DNA from: VXYL01 sp965243175
Lineage (GTDB): Bacteria > Pseudomonadota > Gammaproteobacteria > Pseudomonadales > Azotimanducaceae
Direction: 5' to 3'
Length of the DNA stretch: 64,000 nucleotides
Assembly (NCBI GenBank): GCA_965243175.1
Contig: OZ251532.1
Span: 2,046,001-2,110,000 of the forward strand
Of this stretch, positions 56,382 through 64,000 are shown one piece after another (the first letter of the stretch is position 1; each line of letters starts with the position of its first letter). The notes under the pieces are model-generated. The model saw only the letters and a program-made list of their open reading frames with translations, searched no databases and had not been told where the DNA came from. A program made the translations under genes and the position numbers.

Positions 56382-57835
56382 GATGTTTCCTCCGGCGGCA
56401 GTCGAAGATGCCAGTCGGTCTCGCGTTGGAACGCTTCCGCCAAGTCGAGCAGCACCCCCTCGCCGAAATGCGGCGCGATGAGCTGCATCCCAACCGGCAG
56501 ACCGGCTTCGAAGCCGCACGGTACGCTGAGCGCTGGCAGGCCAGCCAAGCTCGCCGGCACGGTGAACACGTCCTGCTTGTACATCGCCGTCGGGTCCTGC
56601 GTCGCGTCCTCCGCATCGGCGCGAGCAAACGCGGTGGTCGGCGTCGTCGGCGCGAGTATCGCGTCCACCTCGCGGAACACGTCGAGGAAGTCCTGGCGCA
56701 CCAGTCGGCGCAGCCGCTGCGCCTTGCGGTAGTAGGCGTCGAAATAGCCGACCGACAACGTGTAGGCGCCGGTGAGGATGCGCCGCTTCACTTCGGTGCC
56801 GAAGCCTTCGCTGCGCGAACGGCAGAAGAGATCGTCCAAGTCGGCTGCGTCGGACGCCCGGTGGCCGTAGCGCACGCCGTCGTAGCGGGAGAGATTGGTG
56901 GAGGCTTCCGCGCCCGCGATCACGTAGTACGCGGGCGCAGCGTAGGCGGAGTGCGGCAGCGAAACGTCGCGCAGCTCGTGGCCCATGCCTTCGAGCACCT
57001 TCGCCGCGTCTTGCAGAACGCCGCCAAGGGAAGCGTCCAGCGCCCGCTGATACTCGCTCGGGATGCCGATAAGTCGCGGCTGTGAAGGCGTGGCGGCGGG
57101 TGTCGGCGGTTCGTTCGCGCAAGTGGAATCGCGCCGGTCGTGCCCTTCCATGAAACGCAGCAGCGTTCGCAAGTCGGCAGCGCTCCGCGCCATCGGCCCG
57201 CCCTGGTCGAGGCTCGACGCGAACGCCACCATGCCGTAGCGCGAAACGCGCCCGTAGGTCGGCTTCAGGCCGGAGATGCCGCAGAAGGCGGCTGGTTGGC
57301 GTATCGAACCGCCGGTATCCGTACCGGTCGCTGCCACGGCCAGCCCGGCCGCCACCGCCGCCGCGGAACCGCCCGAAGAACCGCCAGGCACCCGCTCGGC
57401 GTTCCACGGGTTGGCGACCGGCCCGAAATGGCTGGTTTCGTTGGACGACCCCATCGCGAACTCGTCCATGTTGGTCTTGCCGAGGGTCACGGCGCCGGCC
57501 GCCGCAAGGCGTTCCACCACTGTGGCGTCGTAGGGCGAGACGTATTCGGCGAGCATTCTCGAACCGCAGGTGGTGGCGATGCCGGCGGTGCAGAACACGT
57601 CCTTGTGCGCGATCGGCACGCCGAGCAGGTCGCGGAAACCCTCCTTCGCGATTGCCGCATCCGCTTGCCGCGCCGCGGCCAAGGCTTCTTCTTCGCAGAC
57701 GGTGATGAAGCTGTTGGTGCGGTCGTCGCGAATGCGCCGCAGATAGTCGCGCGCGAGTTCCTCCGCGCCCACCGCCTTGTCGCGCAGGGCGGCGCAGACA
57801 TCGTGCAAAGTGGCGAACGGCGGCGGTTCGTTCAC
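56378..57835 (-). CDS. gatA: Asp-tRNA(Asn)/Glu-tRNA(Gln) amidotransferase subunit A
   Basis: 485 residues from the GTG at 57835, overlapping the gatC stop as GTGA. The amidase-signature triad is visible: Lys in VPIAHKDVF, cis-Ser in GTDTGGSIRQPAAFC and nucleophile Ser in VPGGSSGGSAAAVAAG order of the family. GSRMLAEYVSPYDATVVERL and KPTYGRVSRYGMVAFASSLD are typical. It releases ammonia from glutamine and passes it to GatB. Confidence 0.96.
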   Translation of the reverse strand: MNEPPPFATLHDVCAALRDKAVGAEELARDYLRRIRDDRTNSFITVCEEEALAAARQADAAIAKEGFRDLLGVPIAHKDVFCTAGIATTCGSRMLAEYVSPYDATVVERLAAAGAVTLGKTNMDEFAMGSSNETSHFGPVANPWNAERVPGGSSGGSAAAVAAGLAVAATGTDTGGSIRQPAAFCGISGLKPTYGRVSRYGMVAFASSLDQGGPMARSAADLRTLLRFMEGHDRRDSTCANEPPTPAATPSQPRLIGIPSEYQRALDASLGGVLQDAAKVLEGMGHELRDVSLPHSAYAAPAYYVIAGAEASTNLSRYDGVRYGHRASDAADLDDLFCRSRSEGFGTEVKRRILTGAYTLSVGYFDAYYRKAQRLRRLVRQDFLDVFREVDAILAPTTPTTAFARADAEDATQDPTAMYKQDVFTVPASLAGLPALSVPCGFEAGLPVGMQLIAPHFGEGVLLDLAEAFQRETDWHLRLPPEETS

Positions 57836-58149
57836 TCGACCACCCGCGGCACCAGATAGAGACCGTCGCGGGCGTCGGGCGCCAAGCGCTGGAACCGCTC
57901 GCGGTCCACCGCCTCGGTCACGGCGTCGGAACGCAGCGGCTGGGTCGCGGCGACCGGGTGCGCTTGGTCCGCGGCCAGCACGCCGTCCAAGGGATGCGCC
58001 AACGGCGCCACGCCGTCCGTGTTCGCCGCCTGCATAGCATCGACGAAGCCGACGATGCGTTCGAGGTCGGCTTCGAGCCGAGCGCGTTCGGGCGGCGGAA
58101 GCGTCAACGCCGAAAGGCGCAGCAGCTTGTCGATGGTGCGGGCGTCCAA
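57832..58149 (-). CDS. gatC: Asp-tRNA(Asn)/Glu-tRNA(Gln) amidotransferase subunit C
   Basis: 105 residues from a TTG at 58149, chosen because AAGGAG lies 7 nt upstream and the product then starts as GatC usually does (DARTIDKLLRLSALTLPPPE). LERIVGFVDAMQAANTDGVA and the C-terminal DGLYLVPRVVE (FxVPxVxx) are GatC hallmarks. It wraps around GatA and stabilises the complex. First gene of the operon and divergent from mreB, with a 156-bp promoter gap. Confidence 0.88.
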   Translation of the reverse strand: MDARTIDKLLRLSALTLPPPERARLEADLERIVGFVDAMQAANTDGVAPLAHPLDGVLAADQAHPVAATQPLRSDAVTEAVDRERFQRLAPDARDGLYLVPRVVE

Positions 58150-58305
58150 TCGGTTCTCCTTCGCTCCGGCGCAACCGGCGGACGCCCACACAGGGGTTCT
58201 TCGCACGGGAAGAATCGGCGCAAGTCGAACGCTTTCGCGCGAGCGTTGCGGCCAACAACCATGTTATGGTTGAACGACAGTGCGCTGTCAATAACAAAGC
58301 ACGGC

Positions 58306-59352
58306 ATGTTCAAAAATCTGCGAGGGATGTGGTCGCGCGATCTGGCCATCGACCTCGGTACCGCCAACACCCTCGTCTATGCGCGTGGCCGGGGCATCAT
58401 CCTGGACGAACCGTCCGTGGTCGCGTATCGGGAGGAAGGCCATCGCCATCGCGTGGTCGCGGTCGGCATCGACGCCAAGGTCATGCTCGGCCGCACGCCG
58501 ACGAACATCAAGGCCGTCCGCCCGTTGAAGGACGGCGTCATCGCCGACTTCGACGTCACCGAGCAGATGCTCAAGCACTTCATCAACAAGGTGCATGGCA
58601 TCCTGCGCAAGAACTCCCTCTTCCGCCCCAGCCCCCGCGTGCTGGTGAGCGTTCCCTGCAAGTCCACGCCGGTGGAACGCCGCGCCATCCGCGAATCCGC
58701 GCAGTCCGCCGGCGCCAGGGACGTGCGCCTCATCGAAGAACCAATGGCCGCGGCGCTCGGCGCCGGGCTGCCGGTGAGCAAGGCCGTCGGCACGCTGGTG
58801 GTGGACATCGGCGGCGGCACCACGGAGATCGCCGTCATTTCGCTCGGCGGCGTCGTCTATTCGGACACCGTGCGCGTCGGCGGCGACCGCTTCGACGAAA
58901 CCATCGTCAACTACGTCCGGCGCACCAAGGGCATTCTCATCGGCGAAGACATGGCCGAGCGCATCAAGAAGGACATCGGCGTCGCCTACGAGCAGAAGGA
59001 AACCCGAGAGGTCAAGGTGCGCGGCCACAATCTGGCGCTCGGCGTTCCCAGAGCCTTCACGCTGGACGAAGGCGACATCCTCACCGCGCTGCGCGACCCG
59101 CTGACGATGATCGAACAGGGCGTCAAGAACGCCTTGGAAGCGACTCCGCCGGAGCTCTCGGCCGACATCGCCGAGACCGGCATGGTGCTCACCGGCGGCG
59201 GCGCCCTGCTTTCCGACCTGGACCGGCTGCTGGCCGAATCGACCGGCCTGCCGGTCATCGTCGCCGAAGACCCGCTCACCTGCGTTGCCCGCGGCGGCGG
59301 CAAGGCACTCGAAGACTTCGATGCCTATTCCGGCCTGCTGCGGGTCGATTGA
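58306..59352 (+). CDS. mreB: Rod-shape actin homologue MreB
   Basis: 348 residues from the ATG at 58306. SRDLAIDLGTANTLVYARGR (phosphate 1), TLVVDIGGGTTEIAVISLGG (phosphate 2) and ETGMVLTGGGALLSDLDRLL (adenosine) are the actin-fold nucleotide motifs. It polymerises under the inner membrane and guides the elongasome. It starts the mreBCD-maf-rng-yhdP run; the spacing to mreC is about 60 bp. Confidence 0.97.
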   Translation: MFKNLRGMWSRDLAIDLGTANTLVYARGRGIILDEPSVVAYREEGHRHRVVAVGIDAKVMLGRTPTNIKAVRPLKDGVIADFDVTEQMLKHFINKVHGILRKNSLFRPSPRVLVSVPCKSTPVERRAIRESAQSAGARDVRLIEEPMAAALGAGLPVSKAVGTLVVDIGGGTTEIAVISLGGVVYSDTVRVGGDRFDETIVNYVRRTKGILIGEDMAERIKKDIGVAYEQKETREVKVRGHNLALGVPRAFTLDEGDILTALRDPLTMIEQGVKNALEATPPELSADIAETGMVLTGGGALLSDLDRLLAESTGLPVIVAEDPLTCVARGGGKALEDFDAYSGLLRVD

Positions 59353-59414
59353 CGAGGCCGCGCCCGCTTCCGCCAAGCGCCGCCAAGGCCATGCTTTCGC
59401 AAAGAAGCGCCCCA

Positions 59415-60353
59415 ATGCCGAAGCCGCACGGCTCGGCCATTTGGCGCAGCCCCGCCGTCCTTGCGGCGCGCGGTCCGTCGGCCACCCGCTCCAGCTCGTT
59501 CCAAGGGGGGGCGACGGCGCAGAAGGATCTGTTCGTCCGCGGCGCCAAGGACGGACAGAAGCTCCTGGCCCTGCTGCTCGCCTCCTGCATCCTGCTCGCC
59601 ATCGACGCGAAGACGCCGCTCTTCGGCGGCGCCCGCGCGGTGCTTTCGTCCCCCGTCAGCGTCCTCTACTTCGTCGCCGAAGCGCCGTACACGCTCGGCG
59701 CCCGGGCCGCGGAAGCGGTGACCAGCCACACCGAGCTGGTGAACGAGAACGAAGCGCTGCGCACTCGGCTGCTGGAAATGGAAGCGCTGGCGAGCCGCTA
59801 CGACGCCGTCCAAGGCGAGAACTCGCGTTTGCGGGAACTGCTGGGCGCTGGCACCCGCGTGCGCGACGACGTGCTGGTCGCCGAGCTGGTCGGCGTCTCG
59901 TCGCTGCCGCGCGAGCTGGTGGTGGACAAAGGCAGGCTGAGCGGCGTGGTGGTCGGCCAGGCGGTGATCGATTCGGAAGGGCTGGTCGGCCAGGTCGTCG
60001 AAGCCGCGCAGTTCACGAGCCGCGTGCTGCTGATCACCGACCCCAACCACTCGGTGCCGGTGCGCGTGCTCCGCAACGACGTGCTCGGCATCGCCACGGG
60101 TACCGGCGATGCGCTTGCGCTCAAGGACGCCGCGGTCACGCTGGACATCGCTCGGGGAGACCGGCTGGTCAGTTCCGGCCTCGGCGGGCGGTTCCCGGCC
60201 GGCTATCCGGTGGGCGTCGTCGAGTCGGTGGTGCGCGACCAGACCGAACAGTTCGCCAACGTCGTCGTGCGGCCAAGCGCGTCGCTGGACCGCGCCCAGC
60301 AAGTGCTGGTGGTCTTCGCCGACGGAGCAAGCGCGCCGGGCGAAGCCTCGTGA
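59415..60353 (+). CDS. mreC: Rod-shape protein MreC
   Basis: 312 residues from the ATG at 59415; an ATG at 59391 is the alternative and the N-terminal 45 residues are longer than usual. A membrane helix (LLALLLASCILLAIDAKTPL) is followed by a coiled coil (NENEALRTRLLEMEALASRY to RLRELL). The periplasmic beta-domain follows, with LPRELVVDKGRLSGVVVGQA, VLLITDPNHSVPVRVLRNDV and PAGYPVGVVESVVRD. It links MreB to PBP2/RodA in the periplasm. Its stop overlaps the mreD start (GTGA). Confidence 0.93.
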   Translation: MPKPHGSAIWRSPAVLAARGPSATRSSSFQGGATAQKDLFVRGAKDGQKLLALLLASCILLAIDAKTPLFGGARAVLSSPVSVLYFVAEAPYTLGARAAEAVTSHTELVNENEALRTRLLEMEALASRYDAVQGENSRLRELLGAGTRVRDDVLVAELVGVSSLPRELVVDKGRLSGVVVGQAVIDSEGLVGQVVEAAQFTSRVLLITDPNHSVPVRVLRNDVLGIATGTGDALALKDAAVTLDIARGDRLVSSGLGGRFPAGYPVGVVESVVRDQTEQFANVVVRPSASLDRAQQVLVVFADGASAPGEAS

Positions 60354-60850
60354 ACCCGTTCAACGGCGGCTGGCTGATTCTGGCGACGCTGCTGGTCGCG
60401 ATGGTGCTGGCGGTGGCGCGCCTGCCGGCCGACACGCCGCAGTGGCTGGCTTGGCTGCGTCCGGAGTGGGGGCTGGCGGTGCTCTTCTGCTGGACGGTGG
60501 CGGCGCCGACCCGCACCGGCATGGCCACGGCATGGCTGCTGGGTCTGCTCTTCGATGCGCTGGCTGGGCCGAGCTATCCCTTCGGCGTCCACGGCGCCTG
60601 CTTCGCCTTCGCGGTCTTCGTCGCGGCGCAGCTGCACGAACGCCTGCGCATGTACAACCCGGTGCAGCAGGCCGTGGTGGCCTTCGTCGTCGTGCTGGTG
60701 GCGCAGCTGTTCCAAGGCGTCGTGCGAGCCGCGGTGACCAACGACGTGGAATGGACTTGGATGATGGTGTTGCCGGCGTGTACCACCATGCTCGTCCATC
60801 CGCTGCTGGCGGTGGTCGTCGGCGGCTTGGCGGATCGCTTCATCCGCTGA
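60350..60850 (+). CDS. mreD: Rod-shape membrane protein MreD
   Basis: 166 residues from the GTG at 60350, coupled to mreC by a GTGA overlap. Five membrane helices. RPEWGLAVLFCWTVAAPTRT and GLLFDALAGPSYPFGVHG match the MreD pattern (P-x-W...G...D...G-x-x-x-G). An inner-membrane partner of MreC in the elongasome. Confidence 0.93.
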   Translation: MNPFNGGWLILATLLVAMVLAVARLPADTPQWLAWLRPEWGLAVLFCWTVAAPTRTGMATAWLLGLLFDALAGPSYPFGVHGACFAFAVFVAAQLHERLRMYNPVQQAVVAFVVVLVAQLFQGVVRAAVTNDVEWTWMMVLPACTTMLVHPLLAVVVGGLADRFIR

Positions 60851-60864
60851 GGGAGTGGGCGCAG

Positions 60865-61482
60865 GTGAACGAAGCTGCAATCGGCGTCGTGCTCGCTTCG
60901 GCTTCGCCGCGTCGAGCCGCGCTGCTGCGGCAGGTCGGCGTTCCGTTCCAGCAACGCGCCGCGGCCATCGAAGAGCGACGCCGCGCTGGCGAGTCGGCGC
61001 GGCGGTTCGTCGAGCGCATGGCGCTCCAGAAAGCCCGCGCCGTCGTCTCTCCGCAGCCGGTTCTGGCCGCCGACACGGTGGTCGAAGCCGATGGCCAAGT
61101 GTTCGGCAAGCCCGGCGACGAAGCCGATTTCCGCGCCATGCTCGGCGCGCTGTCGGGCACCAGCCACCGCGTGCTGACCGCCGTGGTTCTGCGCTGCGGC
61201 GAACGGGAAGCGCACCGCGTGGTCGAAACGGAGGTGTCCATGCGCCGCATCGGCACCGAGGAAATGGCCGCGTACTGGGCCACCGGCGAACCCCGCGACA
61301 AGGCCGGCGGCTACGCCGTCCAAGGCATCGGCGGTATATTCGTGCGCGACATTCGCGGCAGCTACAGCGCCGTCGTGGGCCTGCCTCTGGCCGAGACCGA
61401 GGAACTGCTGCGAGCCTTCGGGGTCGATACGTGGCGTTGGCGGAGGGCCGATCGATGCCCCAAGAACTGCTCGTCGATGTAA
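60865..61482 (+). CDS. maf: Maf-family nucleotide pyrophosphatase
   Basis: 205 residues from the GTG at 60865 (GAGGGAG about 10 nt upstream). VVLASASPRRAALLRQVGVP is the SxSPRR phosphate-binding motif. AADTVVEADGQVFGKPGDEA and EPRDKAGGYAVQGIGGIFVR carry the catalytic Asp and the family D-K-A-G-x-Y-x-I-Q-G motif. It hydrolyses dTTP/UTP-type nucleotides in the YhdE manner. Its 3' end overlaps rng by 28 bp. Confidence 0.93.
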   Translation: MNEAAIGVVLASASPRRAALLRQVGVPFQQRAAAIEERRRAGESARRFVERMALQKARAVVSPQPVLAADTVVEADGQVFGKPGDEADFRAMLGALSGTSHRVLTAVVLRCGEREAHRVVETEVSMRRIGTEEMAAYWATGEPRDKAGGYAVQGIGGIFVRDIRGSYSAVVGLPLAETEELLRAFGVDTWRWRRADRCPKNCSSM

Positions 61483-62930
61483 GCGCGTTCGAGACCCGCA
61501 TCGCGCTGCTCGAGGACGGCGAGCTGCTCGAACTCCATCTGGAGCGCAGCGACGCGCACAGCCTGATCGGCAACATCTACCTCGGCACGGTCTGCCGCGT
61601 CGCGCACAACGTGCAGGCCGCCTTCGTGGACATCGGCCTGTCGCGCCCCGCCTTCCTGCCGGCGGACAAGCGCTCCGGCGGCGAACCAAATGCGGTGCCT
61701 TGGACGCAGGGCCAGCGGGTGCTCGTGGAGGTGGTGAAGGACCCGCTGAACGGCAAGGGCCTGCGGCTCTCCGCCAACGCCTCCATCGCCGGCCGCTATC
61801 TGGTGCTGACGCCGTTCGACGCCTCCATCTCGGTCTCCCGACGCATCGAAGACGACGCCGAACGGACGCGCCTGACCACCCTCGCCGAACACGTTCGCGC
61901 CCGCCAGGGAAGCGGCTACGGCTGCATCGTCCGCACGGCCGCCGAAGGCGTATCCGGTTCGCACTTGCGCGACGACCTCGAACGCCTCCATGCCGCTTGG
62001 CGGCGCATCCGCGAGCGTTGCGAACAGGCGCCCCCCGAAGCGACGCTGGTACACGAAGAACTGCCGATGTGCCTGCGCATGGTGCGCGACCTGGCCAGGC
62101 CCGAGACCACCGCCATCGTCGTCGACGACGATGCCACGCACGCGCGGCTGTCCGCTTTCGCGGCCGATTTCCTATCGCCGGCGCCCCGTGTGCATCGCTA
62201 CGAAGGCGCGCTCGGCATGTTCGACGGCTACGGCGTGGAGGCCGCCATTCGCCGCGCTCTGCAACCGCACGTGCCGCTGCCGGGCGGCGGCGATCTGCTC
62301 ATCGAGCACACCCGGGCGATGACCACCATCGACGTCAACAGCGGCTCGACGACCAATACCGCGAATCTGGAAGCGACCGCGTTCGACACCAATCTGCGCG
62401 CCGCCCGCGTGATTCCACGGGAGCTCCGGCGGCGCAACATCGGCGGGATCATCGTCGTCGACTTCATCGACATGGAGGACGCCGCGCACCAAGACGCGGT
62501 GAGCGAAGCGCTCGCCGCGGCCGCCCAAGGCGACGCGGGTTGGTCCGGCGCGTCGGGCTTCTCGCGCCTCGGGCTGGTCGAGATCAGCCGCCGACGAACC
62601 CGCGACAGCCTGGTGGCGCAGCTGGGCGAGCGCTGCCCGATGTGCGAAGGCGACCGCTACGTGCTCTCGGCGCAGAGCGCCAGCTACGACGTGCTGCGCG
62701 CCTTGCGGCGGCGCGTGGCCCGCGGCGGCAGGTATCTGCTGCAGGCGGCGCCGGCGGTGGTGGATCGGCTGCTCAACGAGGACGCCGAACACTTCGCCTC
62801 GATCCGCTATTCCGCCAGCTGCGAGATTCGCGTCCGCAAGGCGCCGGCCTGTCCGCTGGATCGCTTCCAGCTGACGCCGCTCGCGGACGAGCGCAGCGCG
62901 TTCCGTGGCGTCGCGGATTTCCGTCGATGA
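61455..62930 (+). CDS. rng: Ribonuclease G
   Basis: 491 residues. The S1 domain has GNIYLGTVCRVAHNVQAAFV and DIGLSRPAFLPA. The 5' sensor and DNase-I-like regions include ISVSRRIEDDAERTRLTTLA and SGYGCIVRTAAEG. The catalytic Asp pair is in TTIDVNSGST and GGIIVVDFIDMEDAAHQDAV, and the zinc link is GERCPMCEGDRYVLS. The C-terminal domain is short, as in RNase G and not RNase E. It processes 16S rRNA 5' ends and mRNAs. Its TGA overlaps the yhdP ATG. Confidence 0.95.
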   Translation: MPQELLVDVSAFETRIALLEDGELLELHLERSDAHSLIGNIYLGTVCRVAHNVQAAFVDIGLSRPAFLPADKRSGGEPNAVPWTQGQRVLVEVVKDPLNGKGLRLSANASIAGRYLVLTPFDASISVSRRIEDDAERTRLTTLAEHVRARQGSGYGCIVRTAAEGVSGSHLRDDLERLHAAWRRIRERCEQAPPEATLVHEELPMCLRMVRDLARPETTAIVVDDDATHARLSAFAADFLSPAPRVHRYEGALGMFDGYGVEAAIRRALQPHVPLPGGGDLLIEHTRAMTTIDVNSGSTTNTANLEATAFDTNLRAARVIPRELRRRNIGGIIVVDFIDMEDAAHQDAVSEALAAAAQGDAGWSGASGFSRLGLVEISRRRTRDSLVAQLGERCPMCEGDRYVLSAQSASYDVLRALRRRVARGGRYLLQAAPAVVDRLLNEDAEHFASIRYSASCEIRVRKAPACPLDRFQLTPLADERSAFRGVADFRR

Positions 62931-64000
62931 GTTCCATCCTGCGCCTGCTCGCCACGGTAGCGACCATCGTCGCGGTCTGCTTCGCCACGGCGCAGCTCGC
63001 CGGGCGCGTGGTCTTCTCCCAGCTGGCCAGATTCGAGGGCGTGGTGAACACGCTGTTGGGGTCGAACGGCATCTCGGTGGCGGGCGTGGAAGGGCGCTGG
63101 CGCGGCTTGAACCCCGGCGTCTTCGTGGAGCGGGTGTACTTTCCCGCTGGCGAGGCGCGCGGCTTCGATTTCGAGCTGGACGTGCTCGAAAGCCTGGGCC
63201 GCAATCGCCTCGTCGCCCGTCGCCTGACGGTCGCCGAAGGCTCTCTGCTGATCGACAAGACGGCGAACGGCTGGCGTCTGCGCGGTTCTTCGGGCGGCGA
63301 CGGCGCGACCGCGCGGGCGCTGATCGCGCACAGCGACGAAATCTGGATTCGCGGGCGTCTCGTGTTCAGGGACGGCCACCACGTCGGCACGCTGCACGTC
63401 GAATCCATGCACGTCAATCAGGATGGACGGCACCGTTTCCACGTCCACGCGCAGTCGAACCTGCATTGCTCCGCGTGCGCCTTGGTGGTGGAAGGGGATT
63501 TCGCGGCAGCAGGCCCAGGCTCGGCCACGATCAGCGCGGAACGCTTCACCCTCGGCGAAGAACTGGACGCGATGCTGCTCGCCGGCGTCTCGCCCAGATC
63601 CCCTTTCGCCACGGCGCGGTTCGCAGCCGCCATGCAGGGCGCGTGGCGACGCGGCGCCGACGGCAGCGAGCAGGCGCGGTTCGACTTCGCGCTGCGCACG
63701 GACGGCACGCCGGGGGAGTCGGCGCTGCTCTCGGCCGGCTTGAAGGCATGGAAGGACGCCGCGGACGACGGCTATCGCGGGAAGGTCGAGCGCCTGACGC
63801 TCGCTGGCGGAGAGCGCAAGACGGAACTGCCGGCCGGCCGGTTCGTGTTCGGCGGCCTCGACGCGGGGGCGCTGTTCGCCGACGTCCACTTGCCGGAGTT
63901 CTCGGTTGCGGAATTGACGGAAGTCGCCGTGGCCGTCTACGGCCCGCTGCATCAGACCGGCCAATGGCTCGCCGCTGTCGCGCCCGCAGGCGCCATCGAA
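62927..64000 (+). CDS. yhdP: YhdP-family AsmA-like envelope protein, partial
   Basis: 358 residues are visible; the gene runs off the right edge and family members usually exceed 1000 residues. A membrane helix (SSILRLLATVATIVAVCFAT) anchors the protein, followed by the DUF3971-type start with FEGVVNTLLGSNGISVAGVE then GRWRGLNPGVFVERVYFPAG. AsmA-like proteins are bridge-type lipid conduits between inner and outer membranes; YhdP is the long form linked to phospholipid transport. The ATG overlaps the rng stop (ATGA), the conserved order in gammaproteobacteria. Confidence 0.9.
   Translation, partial: MSSILRLLATVATIVAVCFATAQLAGRVVFSQLARFEGVVNTLLGSNGISVAGVEGRWRGLNPGVFVERVYFPAGEARGFDFELDVLESLGRNRLVARRLTVAEGSLLIDKTANGWRLRGSSGGDGATARALIAHSDEIWIRGRLVFRDGHHVGTLHVESMHVNQDGRHRFHVHAQSNLHCSACALVVEGDFAAAGPGSATISAERFTLGEELDAMLLAGVSPRSPFATARFAAAMQGAWRRGADGSEQARFDFALRTDGTPGESALLSAGLKAWKDAADDGYRGKVERLTLAGGERKTELPAGRFVFGGLDAGALFADVHLPEFSVAELTEVAVAVYGPLHQTGQWLAAVAPAGAIE

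Overview
The window looks like chromosomal DNA of a high-GC, Gram-negative gammaproteobacterium-like organism. The evidence is the gene set: MreBCD-Maf-RNase G-YhdP next to GatCAB, NfuA, NhaB, SohB, NudC, YejABE, and a TonB-dependent receptor. GC is high by eye throughout. CoA-chemistry genes (CaiB, SCP-x-type thiolase, DUF35, AcuI, SCP2) fit a free-living or host-associated heterotroph. No rRNA, tRNA or CRISPR array was recognised.

Layout. (1) 1-2751: a CaiB/BaiF CoA-transferase running off the left edge, then an intact IS5-family element with a programmed frameshift, then the 3' end of a Uma2-family gene cut off at the IS. (2) 2791-6598: a lasso-peptide-type RiPP locus in the order precursor - HPr-kinase-like kinase - asparagine-synthetase-like cyclase - second precursor - truncated kinase copy. 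Both precursor genes start with ATG-AAT followed by a very long cytosine tract (18 and 24 C). In both, the tract puts the start codon out of frame with the leader/core by the same offset. The two precursor units share a promoter-like block, so the second arose by duplication. The leader-processing B1/B2 genes are not in the window. (3) 6611-15948: an O-antigen-polymerase-like membrane protein, a flavodoxin, a PLP enzyme, a POT peptide transporter, a MATE-like protein, nfuA, a DUF433 protein and aroG. (4) 16362-21429: a three-gene overlapping cassette (HEPN-like protein, KGGVGR-variant ParA/MinD ATPase, second P-loop ATPase), convergent with an AAA-ATPase/PD-(D/E)XK protein. This is a candidate conflict or defence system. 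(5) 21541-28214: yejABE (yejF absent) beside a TonB-dependent receptor, a plausible uptake route for a peptide-like compound. (6) 28361-45845: small membrane, TerB, Uma2, J-domain/VWA, AcuI, SohB, SCP2, NudC and NhaB genes, a 1378-residue membrane protein with internal repetition, an NHL-repeat protein, a phosphoesterase, a lower-GC GIY-YIG gene and a thiolase. (7) 45876-54946: a DUF35 protein, RHH and PIN genes disturbed by an ISAs1-family insertion with a perfect 10-bp target duplication, a flavoprotein reductase, cysD-cysNC, a HicB gene with a broken hicA, and a secreted protein bracketed by two copies of the hicB 3' end. (8) 54948-64000: gatCAB divergent from mreBCD-maf-rng-yhdP, with stop/start overlaps at most junctions.

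How parts may work together. The strongest system-level signal is region 2. A maturation enzyme and a kinase are encoded beside two precursors whose expression could be switched by slippage in poly-C. That reading depends on the homopolymer lengths being real and not assembly error. Region 4 is the second candidate. Everything here was read from the sequence and from memory of protein families; no database search was run.
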